Translations under genes and position numbers: made by a program | In this document: positions 36,405-48,020 of the stretch, piece after piece | Layout of the letters: every line of letters begins with the position of its first letter | How positions within the stretch are numbered: the stretch's first letter is position 1 | The notes under the pieces: model-generated | What the model was told of the DNA's origin: nothing | Seen by the model: only the letters and a program-made list of their open reading frames with translations | Databases searched by the model: none | Assembly (NCBI GenBank): GCA_025677835.1 | Contig: JAIXMR010000005.1 | Span: forward strand, 1 to 64,000 | Direction: 5' to 3' | Length of the DNA stretch: 64,000 nt | Origin: Sporodiniella umbellata | Lineage: Eukaryota; Mucoromycota; Mucoromycetes; Mucorales; Rhizopodaceae

Positions 36405-38330
36405 ACTGAGCAAGACAAAAAGAATGTGAGTAAAGTGATTTATAAAGAGAAGAGAATCAACTGTCTTCCTCCGAATTCGTGTTTCCAGTATAAATAGAAA
36501 AGAAGTGTCTTTCAAGTGCACACGTCATTTCAATCTTTTTTTTTTTTTTTTTTTTTTTGCGTAGAAATTTTTTTTAAACAGAACATCCATTATTGCGGAG
36601 TTTCCACAGAAATGAACCAACTTTTTGTGGTGATTACGTATTGCTCAATGCCATGTTCATCTAACTCTTTCATCTTCAAGGAAATGACGCGAATTACTCC
36701 CAGCAGTTTAAACCTTGCTTAATGAAAGACGTCTTTTTTCAAATTTCTTTTTTAAACACTCGCTTTTCTGCAGTGCGGTTGAAGTGGTTTTCTTCATCAT
36801 GAATCAGGCATAGGGAGAATATCAAAGGATTCGAATTTCGGAGGATTTTTGTATATACAGCCAGTTGTTTCCATAGTAGACGACATTTACCTTTAATTTG
36901 AGAGTTGAGAGTCGAGGAGAGATGGATGGATGGATAAAAAAAAAGGTAAAGAAGTTGGTTTGAACCAAAAGAGAAAAAAGAAGCTAAAAATATGTATTTT
37001 CCCCCTGCTCAAGGAGACGATAACTGAGATTTAATATTTCCATTTTCGTCACATTGGTCTTAGTAGATGCATGCTCCTTTAATTTAAGGAGAAGAGCGAA
37101 AACAAAGCCAGTTTAGCCAGCGTTTTCCTCCAAACTTCGCGCTAGATTTGTCTCAAAGAAGTCTGTAAAAAGAGTGTGTCGACTTTTATGAGCACAAAGT
37201 CCCTATTAGTCTTGGTTTCGTACTATCCAAGCGACAGAAAAGGGTACCGGTCTGTATAAAGCTATCCATAGAATAAAACCTTGCAGCAGTGATCGAGCAG
37301 GACTTCTCAAAAATATCTTTGAAGGTTTCTTATAAATAATATACACTTTTTGTTCATTTAAGAGAAGTACAGCAGTGCCTATAAACGAAGCAGCGTTGTA
37401 TTTTAATTCAAATGCTCTGCTTTTATTTAGTTGCTTGTATTTTGTTACTTTTTGTGAGCAAAAAAGAGGCGGCGTAGTATATGGCCTGTTACAGTCCAGA
37501 AAAACCCTCCAAAAAGCACAAACGGTTTCTAGAAAGCGGGAACTGACTGTATTAAACAGGCTCTAGAACTAAACAGAAAAAAAGTTTCAGCTGTTTGCCA
37601 ACCAATGTTTAGACAAACAGGCTTTATTTTGTAGCAAAAAAGAGCTCTTTGTATCTACGCACTGTTTACAGCAAACAAACAGATAAGACATATAAGCAGC
37701 TTCTGTAGTTATACGATGAGATACTCAACTTTTCGAATGACTCATTATAACCAAAAAAAAAAATATTTTTAGCTCTCCATCTAAAAGAGAGGAAGGAGTC
37801 CACGCCTTTTGCTGTCATTACGAACACACTCTAACAGTACTTTGTTTTTGAAAGTATTAGGGGCGATCTTGCTAATCAAAAGACTTTAGATAAAAAAAAC
37901 CCCCTTTGGAACCCTTTGCATTTAAAATACAAAGGCGTCAGGATAATCTGAAACTAGTTGATGGATCTAACCTTTTGAGTGGTAAAAAGCTGGACAAAAC
38001 CTAGTGCTTTGCCACTCTATTGTCCGTACCCTAAACAATTTTGAAATCCAGACTGTAGCCAATGCACTTTATCTTGTATCAATATCCATTCAATTGACAG
38101 GCAACTGCATCGTAGCACCATGGACAAGAGCTTAGCTCCCATTTACTATTTGTGAATAGTCTCAGTGAGGGTTCCCACACTACCAAACAAGGGAGTTTGG
38201 GGTTGGCTGTATTACAATGAGTTTCAATGACTCAGAAACTCTATAAAGCCCTCTTATTTTTTTCTTTTCTTTTTACTTCTTGTATATAACTATATCTTTT
38301 TCTTTTTTGTTCATACCGAAAAAAAAAAAG
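36405..38330. other. Intergenic region between divergent SUB2 and DAAO genes
   Basis: 1.9 kb, AT-rich. It contains the promoters of SUB2 (minus) and the D-amino-acid oxidase gene (plus), and a T run at about 36536-36558. Short frames at 36516-36722 and 37375-37566 have no splice or family support. I recognise no RNA gene. Confidence 0.45.
38242..38247 (+). promoter_or_regulatory. TATA box candidate for the D-amino-acid oxidase gene
   Basis: TATAAA 84 bp upstream of the ATG at 38331, followed by a pyrimidine-rich tract typical of fungal start regions. Distance fits; no experimental start is known. Confidence 0.45.
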
Positions 38331-39820
38331 ATGTCCAAGGCAATTGTTATTGGTAAATTGCTAATCCCTCCTTTTTTTTTTTTTTTGGAGATATAGGATT
38401 AATACAGGTTAAATTAAATAATGGTAGGTGCTGGAGTATCTGGTTTGACTACTGGAATTTGTTTGCTGAGAAACAATTACTGTGACGTTTCAATACTATC
38501 TAAACACTTGCCTGGGGATCTATCATCAGAATATACATCTCCATGGGCTGGTGCCTCTATTATTACTGCTGCAAAACATGATGACTATCGATTGCAAGGT
38601 AACGCTACCAGGAACAAATGGGTTGAAGTAACTAAGCTTTTATTAGATATCGACCTCGAATCAAAGCGAGAGTTCAGCTATCTTGCTGACAATGTACCTG
38701 AGGCAAATGTTATTCGAAGCAAAGGTTTCCAGTATATTAGTGATCCTGATGTGCCTAAAGAACAGATCTATTGGGTTAAGAAGATTTATGACAATGTGAG
38801 AAAAAACGCGTCAAGCTATCTTTACTAATTGTTTTAGGTTCGGCCTATTCCTAAGGACAGCCTTATTCCGGGAGCCGCCGATGGATATACTTTTGATGCA
38901 TGTAAAATCAAGAAATCTTTAGTACCCTGTCATTGACACTTTATTTTTTTACTTTCCTATGGATATGAACAGTCACTGTCCATGTTCCTAAATACCTGCA
39001 ATGGCTTTTGAAAACATTCATCAAACTCGGCGGGCGTATTGAAAGATGCGAGCTAAGGAGCATTGATGAAGCTATGGTAAAACATCCAGACGTTGATGTC
39101 TTTGTTAACTGTAGTGGTCTTGGTTCGTTCAGCTTGAGCGATGTCAACGATAAGTCTATGTTCACTTTACGTGGACAAACGGTCTTAGTTCGCGCGCCGC
39201 ATATTAAGGTGGGTCTTTTTACGAGACAGTTTGCAAAAATATGACTAACGCGCTATCTAGACTCAACATTATAACGATAGTACGTGTATCACCCACACCT
39301 ATGTTATCACTAACCAATCGTATAGGCAACTTTTGTTGGACATATATTATACCTCGTAACGATGGCACCGTGATTTGTGGAGGAACAGTAGATCCAAACA
39401 ACAAGTTGACAGTGCCTGATAAAAACATTGCTCAGGATATTTTGAAGCGTGTATATGAACTATGCCCTGATATTACACATGGAAAGGGCATCGAGGCTTT
39501 TGACATCATTTCACACAACGTTGGCTTCCGTCCAGCCCGTAAAGACGGAATTCGACTGGAAAAAGAAACCAGAGGTAACACTTCTCTCGCTTTTTTCTTT
39601 TTTCAAGTGGTCTGGTCTAAAATTTTTTTTTCTTAGTCGGGCCAAACGGTAAGAAGGTGGTGATTTGTCATAACTATGGTCATGGTTCATACGGTAAGCG
39701 AGTATTGAGCAAACCAGACATAAAGTCTAATTTTCTATAAACAAAGGATATCAATCTAGCTGGGGTTCTAGCCAAAGAGTAATTAAGCTCTTGAAAAATG
39801 GCCGTATTTCAAAGTTGTAA
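38331..39820 (+). CDS. D-amino-acid (or D-aspartate) oxidase, peroxisomal
   Basis: Eight exons: 38331-38352, 38428-38795, 38838-38901, 38973-39208, 39261-39279, 39326-39574, 39637-39693, 39747-39820; 362 residues, all phases consistent. The FAD Rossmann loop is formed over the first intron (KAIVIGAGVSGL). Family blocks: PWAGASI, VPKYLQWLL, FVNCSGLGS, TYIIPRNDGTVICGGT, HNVGFRPARKDGIRLE (substrate-binding Arg) and the FAD-binding HNYGHGSYGYQSSWGSS. The C-terminus is SKL, a canonical peroxisomal PTS1 signal, as expected for an H2O2-producing oxidase. Exon 5 is a 19-nt microexon without which the frame breaks. D-aspartate preference versus neutral D-amino acids cannot be told. Confidence 0.93.
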
Positions 39821-39908
39821 AAAAGACAATAAATGGATAAAAAAAGGAAGCGGGAGAGGCTAAAGAAATGTTGGTTTTTACTTTCAATAATAAAAACGGG
39901 TTAGAATG

Positions 39909-42373
39909 TTAGTGTTTGGGCGAGTCTGTCAAATGAATACGAGTGACAGCGGCATTGATATTTCCATTACGAGTAATGGCTCTTGCAGCAATGGTTGAAG
40001 TACGACGACGAAGAGCCACCGCCTCTTCTTCTTCAGGGGTCATGCCAAGCATACGATGCTCACGCACCATAGCTTTTTCAAATAATAGGTCAGGAAGTGT
40101 ACACGTACCCAGCGCTCGACGCATGTGTGTTGTTAAGTAGCTAAGGCCAACCTGATATGAAGCATTCATCCATCCGAAACCTTCCCTTGGCACACATTTG
40201 AAGTCTGTCCCTACATTGCCATATTCGACTTCCACTTTATGAGATAAACTCACAACATCAAACTTTTCAGGCACCACGCCGTTAAAGTCGACAAAACCTT
40301 TAGTGATTCTAGAAGAAGAAAAAAGAGAAAAGGTCAGTCAACACAACCATACAGTATAACCAAACAACATACGTGAACAGCCATCGATAGGCTAGCCGCC
40401 TAGCAGTTTCAATCATGCCGTATTTGTCAAGGCCAGTCCAGGCTATCATCTGATGCGGTGCCCAGCCAAAGGGAAAGTCCCATTGTCGGTTAGGTCTTTC
40501 CAACGAGATAGTACCGCGTGAAGACTCTGTTCCGGAAACCAAGCCGCCCATGACTTCAAACTTTGAAAGCGAGTTTTTGACAATGCTTTGCGCTTGCTCA
40601 TGGCTTGCGCAACCAGCCCAGAGAGCATAGAATGTAGTAGCACTCTCGTACGTTGTTTGTTCCTCTTTAATAGTATCATAATCGTAGTAGAGGGAGTCCT
40701 TCTCGTTCCATAGGTATTTGTTGATGCGTTCCTTACGATCGTTGGCCCTTGCTATCCATTCGTTTGCGTCCTGCTTGACACCTTCAAAGTCTTCCAAATG
40801 ACCGCCCAGATGGTTTTTGATGGCGTCTGCAATATCCATCTCATACTTGTACAAAAGTGCATTGAGGTCAATAGTAGCCAAATTAGCGCAGACCTTATCA
40901 AATCTATATGTGGTATCATGTCCAGATTCTCTTACGGCACGGTCCTGTAAGAAATACTCATCTAATTCAGGTTCACTGATGGTCATGCTGTTGTATTTTT
41001 CGATAAAATCGTCCAATTCTATTTGATGCTTTTTAGCAAAGGGCTCTAGAATGTGTACAAAGTGAGATGCTTCTGTCTCTGGAGGAATACCAGAGCCGTC
41101 AGGACGGTAGCGTGAGAGCATTGTTTTTTTGTCCAAGCGCGGTTCAGCCATCCATACGTCCCAATACTCTTTAATAGCTGATTTGAGAACGCGGCCTAAC
41201 CAAGTCTTGTTCTCTTGCTCTTTTTCGGGCGAAAGCTTTTCGTATACCTTGAGGGCCATATCGGTCAGAAAAGGAGGCTGTGAGCGTGCAAGGTAGTAGG
41301 ATCGGTTGGCGTTTAAGATTTTTCCATAGTGTTTGATTTGATAGGCAAAGTTTTCGACCATACTGCGGACCAATTCAAGACGGCCGTCCTCCAATAACCC
41401 AAGAGCAGAGAAATAAGAGTCCCAGCCATACATTTCATTAAAACGGCCGCCAGGCACTACAAAGGGCTCACCTACGTAGGTATCCTTACCATCTTCTCCT
41501 TTTACTTTACACATCGCCAAGGTAAGTAAACCAGGGCGATCATTGATACTCTTGACATACTCAGCCGTGATGACTTTAGGTAGATACTCGACTTTCAAAT
41601 TGAGATGTTTACGTACATTCGAAACTTTTGTGTAAAAATCAAAGGCTTCTTGATCGTCACAAGGAACATAGATTCTTGGATTTTGATTGGCTGATCTGTT
41701 TTTTGGGTCAGGACAGATCACTTCCAGCGAGTCCGCATCTATACGACGGGTCAAGCCATCCCAGAAATTGAATCGGATCATACGCGACAGACGGTCTACA
41801 GGATTTTCGTTCAGTCTGGCCTCATCTAGCACAATATGCTTTCTTCCGTAGTCGTTGGCAAGCGCCAGCTCCTGAAGTAAATTCGAAAGCATGTACGTGC
41901 CACGGATGTCAATTTTTCGATAGCCTCCGGAATCGGCAGTACCTAAAGACATTGTTTTGGGTCCCAGATCGTTAATAGTGATTTGAAAGTCTCCGTCCGT
42001 GTCTTCTTGTTCTAGAATCTTGCGCTGTGTTTCCTCGACATCAATCAGAAAACGATGAGCTTTATTCTTATCGTCTAAAATAAAGCATGGTTGAGTTCAC
42101 ATCGGCTCGTTTGAAAAAGAAGTGTATTAATTACCGTGTGAAGCACGACGCTTTCGAGTGCCTTCAAGATTGCTAGACTGGCCGCCTCCTAGTTGACGAC
42201 TTCTCTAAAAGATGAATTGAACGAGTATCAGAAATACTGGATTTAAGCCCATATAAACTTCTATTTACGGTATGGGTTCTTGTCCTATGTCTTGCATTAT
42301 CACCTGTGGTATAGTAAGTAGAGGCAGGAGCATGCACATCATGATAGATATCCGCACTAGGTAGGTTTGACAT
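39909..42373 (-). CDS. NTH1: Neutral trehalase (cytosolic, PKA-regulated)
   Basis: Exons 42373-42269, 42204-42135, 42074-40373 and 40308-39909; 758 residues (yeast Nth1 751). It hydrolyses trehalose to two glucose (GH37). The regulatory N-terminus has RKRRASHDD (Ser57), a consensus PKA site, and a calcium-loop-like [13 protein letters not shown] (82-94), as in neutral trehalases. Catalytic signatures: [15 protein letters not shown] and [10 protein letters not shown]. No signal peptide, consistent with a cytosolic enzyme activated by phosphorylation and 14-3-3/Ca2+ in yeast. The PKA site is encoded by a 70-nt exon, so it depends on correct splicing. Tail-to-tail with the D-amino-acid oxidase gene (88 bp). 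Confidence 0.97.
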
Positions 42374-42600
42374 GCCAGAATTCTTTAGGAAAAAGAAAAA
42401 GAAAAAAAAAAGGGGGGGGGAGGGAGAGGGGAAACAACGTAAAACAGGTTAGATACGGATACGTCATTAAGGCGTTCAAGTCTAGAGTGAGAACAAAGGC
42501 ATAACCGTGTTTAGAAAAAATACAAGCTCGGAGTTTCCTTCTTTTCTTCACCCGAAAGGAATAGAGTTTCTTAGGTTTTGCTTTCTATAAAAAAAAAAAA

Positions 42601-44532
42601 ATGGTTGATCTTGCAATTGCTGACCGTCTTCGATCCTTTGAAACAGAAATTACAGAAAAGTACAGAGAAACTCCTGGAACATGCAATGAAAAAAAGGTAG
42701 TCTAGAAGAAGAGAAAGTTCTTTGTCTTTAACCGTCCTTGAAGAACCTTCCAAAGCCTCGCCAATCGAAAGAAATAGCACTGGACGATGTCTGCCCAAAA
42801 GGCTTTGACGCTCTTAAACAACACAAAGTAAAATCGTAAACGGCCAAATACAACAGATCTATCTGACGCTTTTCCCCTATTCAGACCCAAAAAAAAGAAA
42901 AAGGTGTCGATCTTGCAAAAGCTGAAGATGAGAAAAAAAAAGTAAAAAGAAATGACATTCATAAGGCTGTCCAACCCAACCCTTTGTTTTTAGGGAAACG
43001 AATACTTTAAAAAGCAAGATTATCGCAATGCAGAGCTTCATTATACTAAGGCCATTGAGCTCAATCCTCACGCTTCTGTTTTTTTTGTCAATAGATCGAT
43101 GGTGTATTTGAAGATAAAAGAGTAAAGAAATAGAAAAAACAAAAACAAAAAATCAATTGCTTACAGTTAGTTTAGATACGAATTGGCCAAAGTAGACGCT
43201 AAGAGAGGACTTGGTATTGACCCAAACAACGTTAAAGCTTTGTGGAGACTCAGCACTGCCTATAAGCACCTTGGAAAGCTAGAGTCTAGCTTATCTGGTA
43301 AGAGTCTATACATGAAACTGTATATTCGTTAAAAAAGGTGTATCCACGCATTTTAGTGTTGAAAGCTGCTATAAAACTAGACCCTAAGAACACGTCGCTA
43401 ATAAAAGACATGCAAGAGATAGAACAAGCGATATCGGATGAAAAGCATAACCATTCCAAAAAAGTGCCCATCAATGTCATCAACGACACGTTTGACCTGG
43501 AACGCTTTAAAGAATCGATCCAAAAAAGCTCACCACAGCCTCATGGATCCAAAACAATACCAGCCAAAAAAGTGTCCTGGCAGTCAGCTATTGCTATCGA
43601 GCCTAGCAATTCCATAAAAAAAGAACAGCTGCCTCCAGTGCCTAACCAGAACCCAGAGATTTGCAGCAAAAATAATGCAAAGGAAACGACAGTCCTTGAC
43701 AACAGCCTATTTTTGACAGCCAAGGAGCCTACAAAGAGGGATGTTGGCCAAAAAACAAAAGCTAACAACAACCCTTCCTTAAACCTAGAGCTAGCAGACC
43801 CCAAGGCAGCTACTGCCAGCAAGAAAACGATAGAGAGTAAAAACAGCCTTTTAGACTCTAGTTTTACTCGTGACGGTACCTCGCAACAAGAGATAGCCCT
43901 CGACAACAAGCCATTCCTTTTCAAAAAAGAGACCGCTAGAAAATCACCCATGATTCAAGTGATTGAGTCCATATCACCAGAAAAAGAAGTGTTTCTGCCT
44001 CCATCTGTACCCAAGTCTACACCTGCGCCTTTGATCAAATTATCTGTACCCCAAAGTAATTATGAGTTTGAGCGTGATTGGAAAACCTGCAAATCAAGAG
44101 GTGGAGACCTTTTGTATCAATACTTTCAGGTAGAAAAAGAAAAAAAAAAAGAAGTTATAGCCGACTCTTGTATTCATTCACTTTACCTAGAACATCCCAC
44201 CTACCTCTTTTTCTCGACTGTTCAAATCGTCTTTGGAGTCCAAATACTTTGAAGACATCCTAGACATACTCTCTACTCAATATACTGCAAATAATACCAC
44301 CGAGGACATTTTCCATGTATTAGAAGGACTTTCAACTGTAAGACGATTGGATATGCTTGTTATGTTTTTAACTAAAAAACAAGCCAAAGGTAACTAAAAA
44401 AAAAAAAAAAAATTATTCGGGCTTACAATATTTCGTCTAGATCTTCAATTTTTATTTGAAAAGGTGAAACTTTCAAGTGTTGACCCTGACAGGCTACAGA
44501 ACGTAGCCAAGAAGTATACTATCAGCATTTAA
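42601..44532 (+). CDS. RPAP3-like TPR co-chaperone (R2TP complex)
   Basis: Eight exons: 42601-42696, 42756-42827, 42885-42941, 42994-43121, 43176-43297, 43357-44129, 44191-44389, 44441-44532; 512 residues, in phase. The TPR domain begins about residue 76: GNEYFKKQDYRNAELHYTKA, FVNRSMVYLKIKEYELA, NNVKALWRLSTAYKHLGKLE, VLKAAIKLDPKN. Such TPRs bind the Hsp90 C-terminus. A long, Ser/Lys-rich disordered linker follows. The C-terminus is an RPAP3_C domain: YEFERDWKTCKSRGGDLLY, then SRLFKSSLESKYFEDIL and VRRLDMLVMFL. Long RPAP3 rather than short yeast Tah1 architecture. It is expected to act with Rvb1/2 and Pih1 in assembly of RNA polymerases and snoRNPs. Confidence 0.88.
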
Positions 44533-44869
44533 AAAAAAAAAAAGAAGGGCAGCAGCAATAGATAAAGGCAGACTCTTTAACTTTTTTTTTTTTTTTTTCA
44601 TTTGAATAAATGTGTGTATATGTACATATATATACGTTTAGAACGACGTAAATTCAAATAATTTGTTCTTAAAAAGAAAGACGCTAAAGTAGTACATAAA
44701 TGACATAAAAAGACCCAAAGCTCATGATCTCCGAAGCTCCTGGAATATTGGGGTTATTATTTGATCGAGTCATTTATACTTGCGCTTTTTATAAATCCTT
44801 GTTTCTCCTTTATACATTTTTTTTTTTTCCTAGCTATAGGAAATAACAATAAAAATACACAGGCTATTC

Positions 44870-46809
44870 ATGGTTCAATCTGTTCGCTCTAGACAGAGTT
44901 TCGCAGAATCAAAAGCATCGAAAGAAAACTATACAGCTATTGTTCAACCTGATGTCAGGAGAATCTCACAAGAGGCCGGACCGTTTGTTTTGAATCCTGC
45001 GTTCATTTCACACAATCGAGCTTCATCTACCCCGACATTGATGCATCGTCCTGATCTGGGCGAAATAGATTCTGAAGATCAGGCAGCTTTAGAAGCAGAG
45101 ATCACAGCCAGGAGAGCAGCTCGTCGAGTGTTTAGAAAAACCCACCATACAGAAGACGAAGAAGATGAAGAAAATACAGTGATGATTGGTACTCGAGTAT
45201 CGGAAGGGCATCGAAACTATCAGTTAATGTGAGTGATTTTTAGATAGTCATGAAAAAACAGCCTGTTTGACTTTTTCTGTATAAAAAGGTATGATATGTT
45301 GACGGGCATTCGAATTGCAGTAAGTGTCTTTTGGGATTAAAGAAAAAGCTCGGTTGACCCAAATATATATAGGTAGGTCGAGTGTCTGCAAAAATACGTA
45401 GAGAGTTGACTGAAGACGATTTTACTGCTGCTCATAAATTGGTGTTTGATGTGTAAGAAAAAGAGAAATAGACTTTTGGTGACACTTACCGTTTTTGAAC
45501 AGTACGGGTAACGAATTGACACCAGGTGTAAAATACGATTTTAAATTCAAAGACTATGCACCTTGGGTCTTTCGTTATTTAAGGGAGCAATTCCATATCG
45601 ACCCAGCAGACTATATGGTAAGGATTCACAGATTAGCCCCTACTGTGTTTTGCTGATCCTCTTTCGATTAGATGTCGCTCACCAACAAGTATATTCTAAG
45701 TGAATTGGGCTCACCGGGAAAAAGTGGGAGTTTCTTTTATTACTCCCGTGATTATCGATTCATTATAAAAACAATACATCATACAGAGCACAAATTTATG
45801 CGAAAGATACTCAAGGACTATTATAAGGTAAACATGTTTATTTAAAAGATGGCTTGCTTCAACCCAATTAAAAAGTCATAAATAGCATGTATGCAAAAAC
45901 CCACATACCTTATTATGCAGATTCTATGGTCTTCATCGTATCAAATTACCTCATGGAAGCAAAATTCATTTCGTTGTCATGGGGAACGTACTGCCCAGCA
46001 ATAAAGATGTACATGAAACCTATGATATCAAAGGCTCCACTTATGGAAGAATCACGAGCGATCAAGAGATAGAGAGAAACTCGCATGCTGTACTCAAAGA
46101 CTTGAATTGGGTCAACAAAAAGAAACAGCTCGAGCTTGGCTTACAAAAGAGGTCTGTCTTTTTGAACCAGCTGCGTAGAGATGTACAGGTAACAATAGCA
46201 AAAGCTGTACCGGGGAGGCTTTGGAGATACTAAAGCCTATAGGAAACAGTTACTGTCAAGACTCAATATCATGGACTATAGTTTGCTTATCGGAATCCAT
46301 GACATTGTTCGTGGCAATACGGAAAACATTCGAGATTGCCATTTAAGGTTTGTTCAACCCCACGCAAAAGAATTTGGAAGGACCATGTCGAGAAGCCGAG
46401 GCGAAAACAGGGCAGAGATGATCAGAAAGGCCTTCCGGTTATCTAACCCAGTTCAGCTGGATGCCTCTCTGCTACCAGAAACGTTGTTTGATGAGTAAGG
46501 CACGAATAGTATAGATGTTTTTGTTATAGGCTAAACTATATCCTTAGGAGAAAGTACTGCATCTTTTATTCGGAAGAAGGTGGCTATCGCTCCACTGATG
46601 ACGAAGATCGCCTTACAGATCAAGTATACTATCTTGGAGTGATCGATATCCTGACACGCTACAGTTTTGTCAAAAAAGCAGAACATTTCCTGAAAAGTTT
46701 TACTCAGAATAGGGAGACCATATCAGCCATCGAGCCTCATTCCTACGGAGAGAGGTTTATCAAATTTATAGAGCAAACAGGCCTTAGGAACCCCAAGAAG
46801 GATAAATAG
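44870..46809 (+). CDS. Phosphatidylinositol-4-phosphate 5-kinase (Mss4/Its3 type)
   Basis: Eight exons: 44870-45228, 45289-45319, 45373-45452, 45503-45617, 45672-45827, 45886-46188, 46250-46494, 46548-46809; 516 residues. The kinase makes PI(4,5)P2 at the plasma membrane. The N-terminal 110 residues are poorly conserved with an acidic patch. The catalytic core includes [34 protein letters not shown] (phosphate loop and catalytic Lys), [33 protein letters not shown] (catalytic Asp), and the [14 protein letters not shown] (metal Asp) activation region. The C-terminus has the typical [13 protein letters not shown]. Shorter than yeast Mss4 (779) because of a reduced N-terminus. Exon 2 is 31 nt. 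Confidence 0.95.
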
Positions 46810-47158
46810 TTCATTCCTTGTAAATACCCGCTTATTTTATATACAATCACTATAGTACACATATACACACCCACACACACTATGAGAGCATCGATACTCT
46901 AAAATAAAGATAAAATAAACAAACACATGGCTTACAATAGACAAAAGAATTTGTTTTATAATATAAAATGCTGGTTACACATTTTTTTTTTTTTGGTGAG
47001 ACAAAGACTCTCGTAAATAGAAAATAACTCCATCCTGCATACCTTTTTAACGTATCTTGCCAAGGAAATCCAAGTAAAAAAAGTGCTTTTCTTTGTAATT
47101 TTTGCTTCTCTTTTCTTGTTTTTAAAAAAGACATTGGTAAGCGGTGAAGCCATTAGAC

Positions 47159-47195
<37 letters not shown>
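46810..47195. other. Gap that may hold the first exon of the next gene
   Basis: Includes the PI kinase 3' UTR, a T run near 46982-46994 and a 33-A run. A plus-strand frame at about 47010-47136 (reads ILHTFLTYLAKEIQVKKVL, then LFLFLKKTL) ends at a GTAAGC donor in the right phase for the next exon, so it may be coding. I found no start codon for it. Confidence 0.3.
47162..47194. repeat. Poly-A run, 33 nt
   Basis: Uninterrupted adenines directly before an AAAAG acceptor, so it probably lies at an intron 3' end. Confidence 0.95.
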
Positions 47196-47196
<1 letters not shown>

Positions 47197-47773
47197 TTTC
47201 GTATTGCCAGCCTTCACCAAGACATTCAAGGCTGTTCGTACTGTCTGTCAAAAATATAGATACGAGCAAAAGATTGACAGAGAGTGAGGTATTGTAAGTA
47301 CCAAAGTCGATTTTTACTCAAAACAGAGAAAGTATAAGAAGATGCATGTACACGTTGTATAGAAAGCCTTTGCTTTTTGAAAGGTAACACCAAGATTTGC
47401 CAAGGATCCAACAGTAGCAATGATTGGCTAAATTTGTTGCAGAAAAGCTTACAATGATATTCAGCATACCATTCTTGCTCTCACTCCACATTTACCTGAT
47501 CCACCTAGTAAAAACACAGTGGCCCTCACTACAAACAATTCAATATGCTTCACAAGCGTTCCCATTGGCTATTCTCATCTAGGTTTTATTCAACCAGATG
47601 GATCAGACAGAAACAAGAGTAAAGGCCTTTCCTTTTTCTTTCTAACAAAACAAAGCGCGATGCAATCAGACTCTAGATTTTCTACCAAAGAGCAGAATAC
47701 AAAATCTTGGCATGTCCTATTTCCTGATAGAACGATGAGGAGGAGGTTCAGGGCAATCTTTAGCGGTTGCTGA
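47196..47773 (+). CDS. Unidentified spliced gene, 5' end unresolved
   Basis: Three in-phase exons are evident: 47196-47293 (donor GTAAGT), 47327-47383 (donor GTAACA) and 47443-47773. They read SPRHSRLFVLSVKNIDTSKR, TESEVLESIRRCMYTLYRKP, AYNDIQHTILALTPHLPDPP, GYSHLGFIQPDGSDRNKSKG, KEQNTKSWHVLFPDRTMRRR and end FSGC. Continuity of frame through two consensus-like introns, and a protein-like composition, argue for a real gene; each exon alone looks like noise. The visible part is about 161 residues, basic, with no signature I recognise. It may begin with an upstream hydrophobic exon at about 47010-47136. The second intron is unusually short (33 nt), which weakens the model. Confidence 0.5.
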
Positions 47774-48020
47774 ATAAAAAAAAATTTCAACCTATTTTTA
47801 ACTTTCAGTTTCACGGTGCTATTAAGTCACCGGTGGATGGCCAACTCTCTTTGGGGGTTTTTTTTTATTACTGTGAGACCGGATGCTCACCAGGAGTTTC
47901 AAATACACCTTAAAAAAGACATTTGGATTTGAGAGTCAATAAAAGAAAAAAAAAAAAAAAAAAAAAGAGAAAACAGTGCATTTCTTTTTATTATTTATTT
48001 ATTTAAAAACAACCATTATT

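Noticed and set aside
39261..39325. A single intron from 39209 to 39325 in the D-amino-acid oxidase gene
   Set aside because: It breaks the reading frame before TYIIPRNDG; inserting the 19-nt exon repairs it.
43541..43951. 136-codon minus-strand frame in the RPAP3-like gene
   Set aside because: Mirror of the long sense exon 6, whose frame continues into the RPAP3_C domain.
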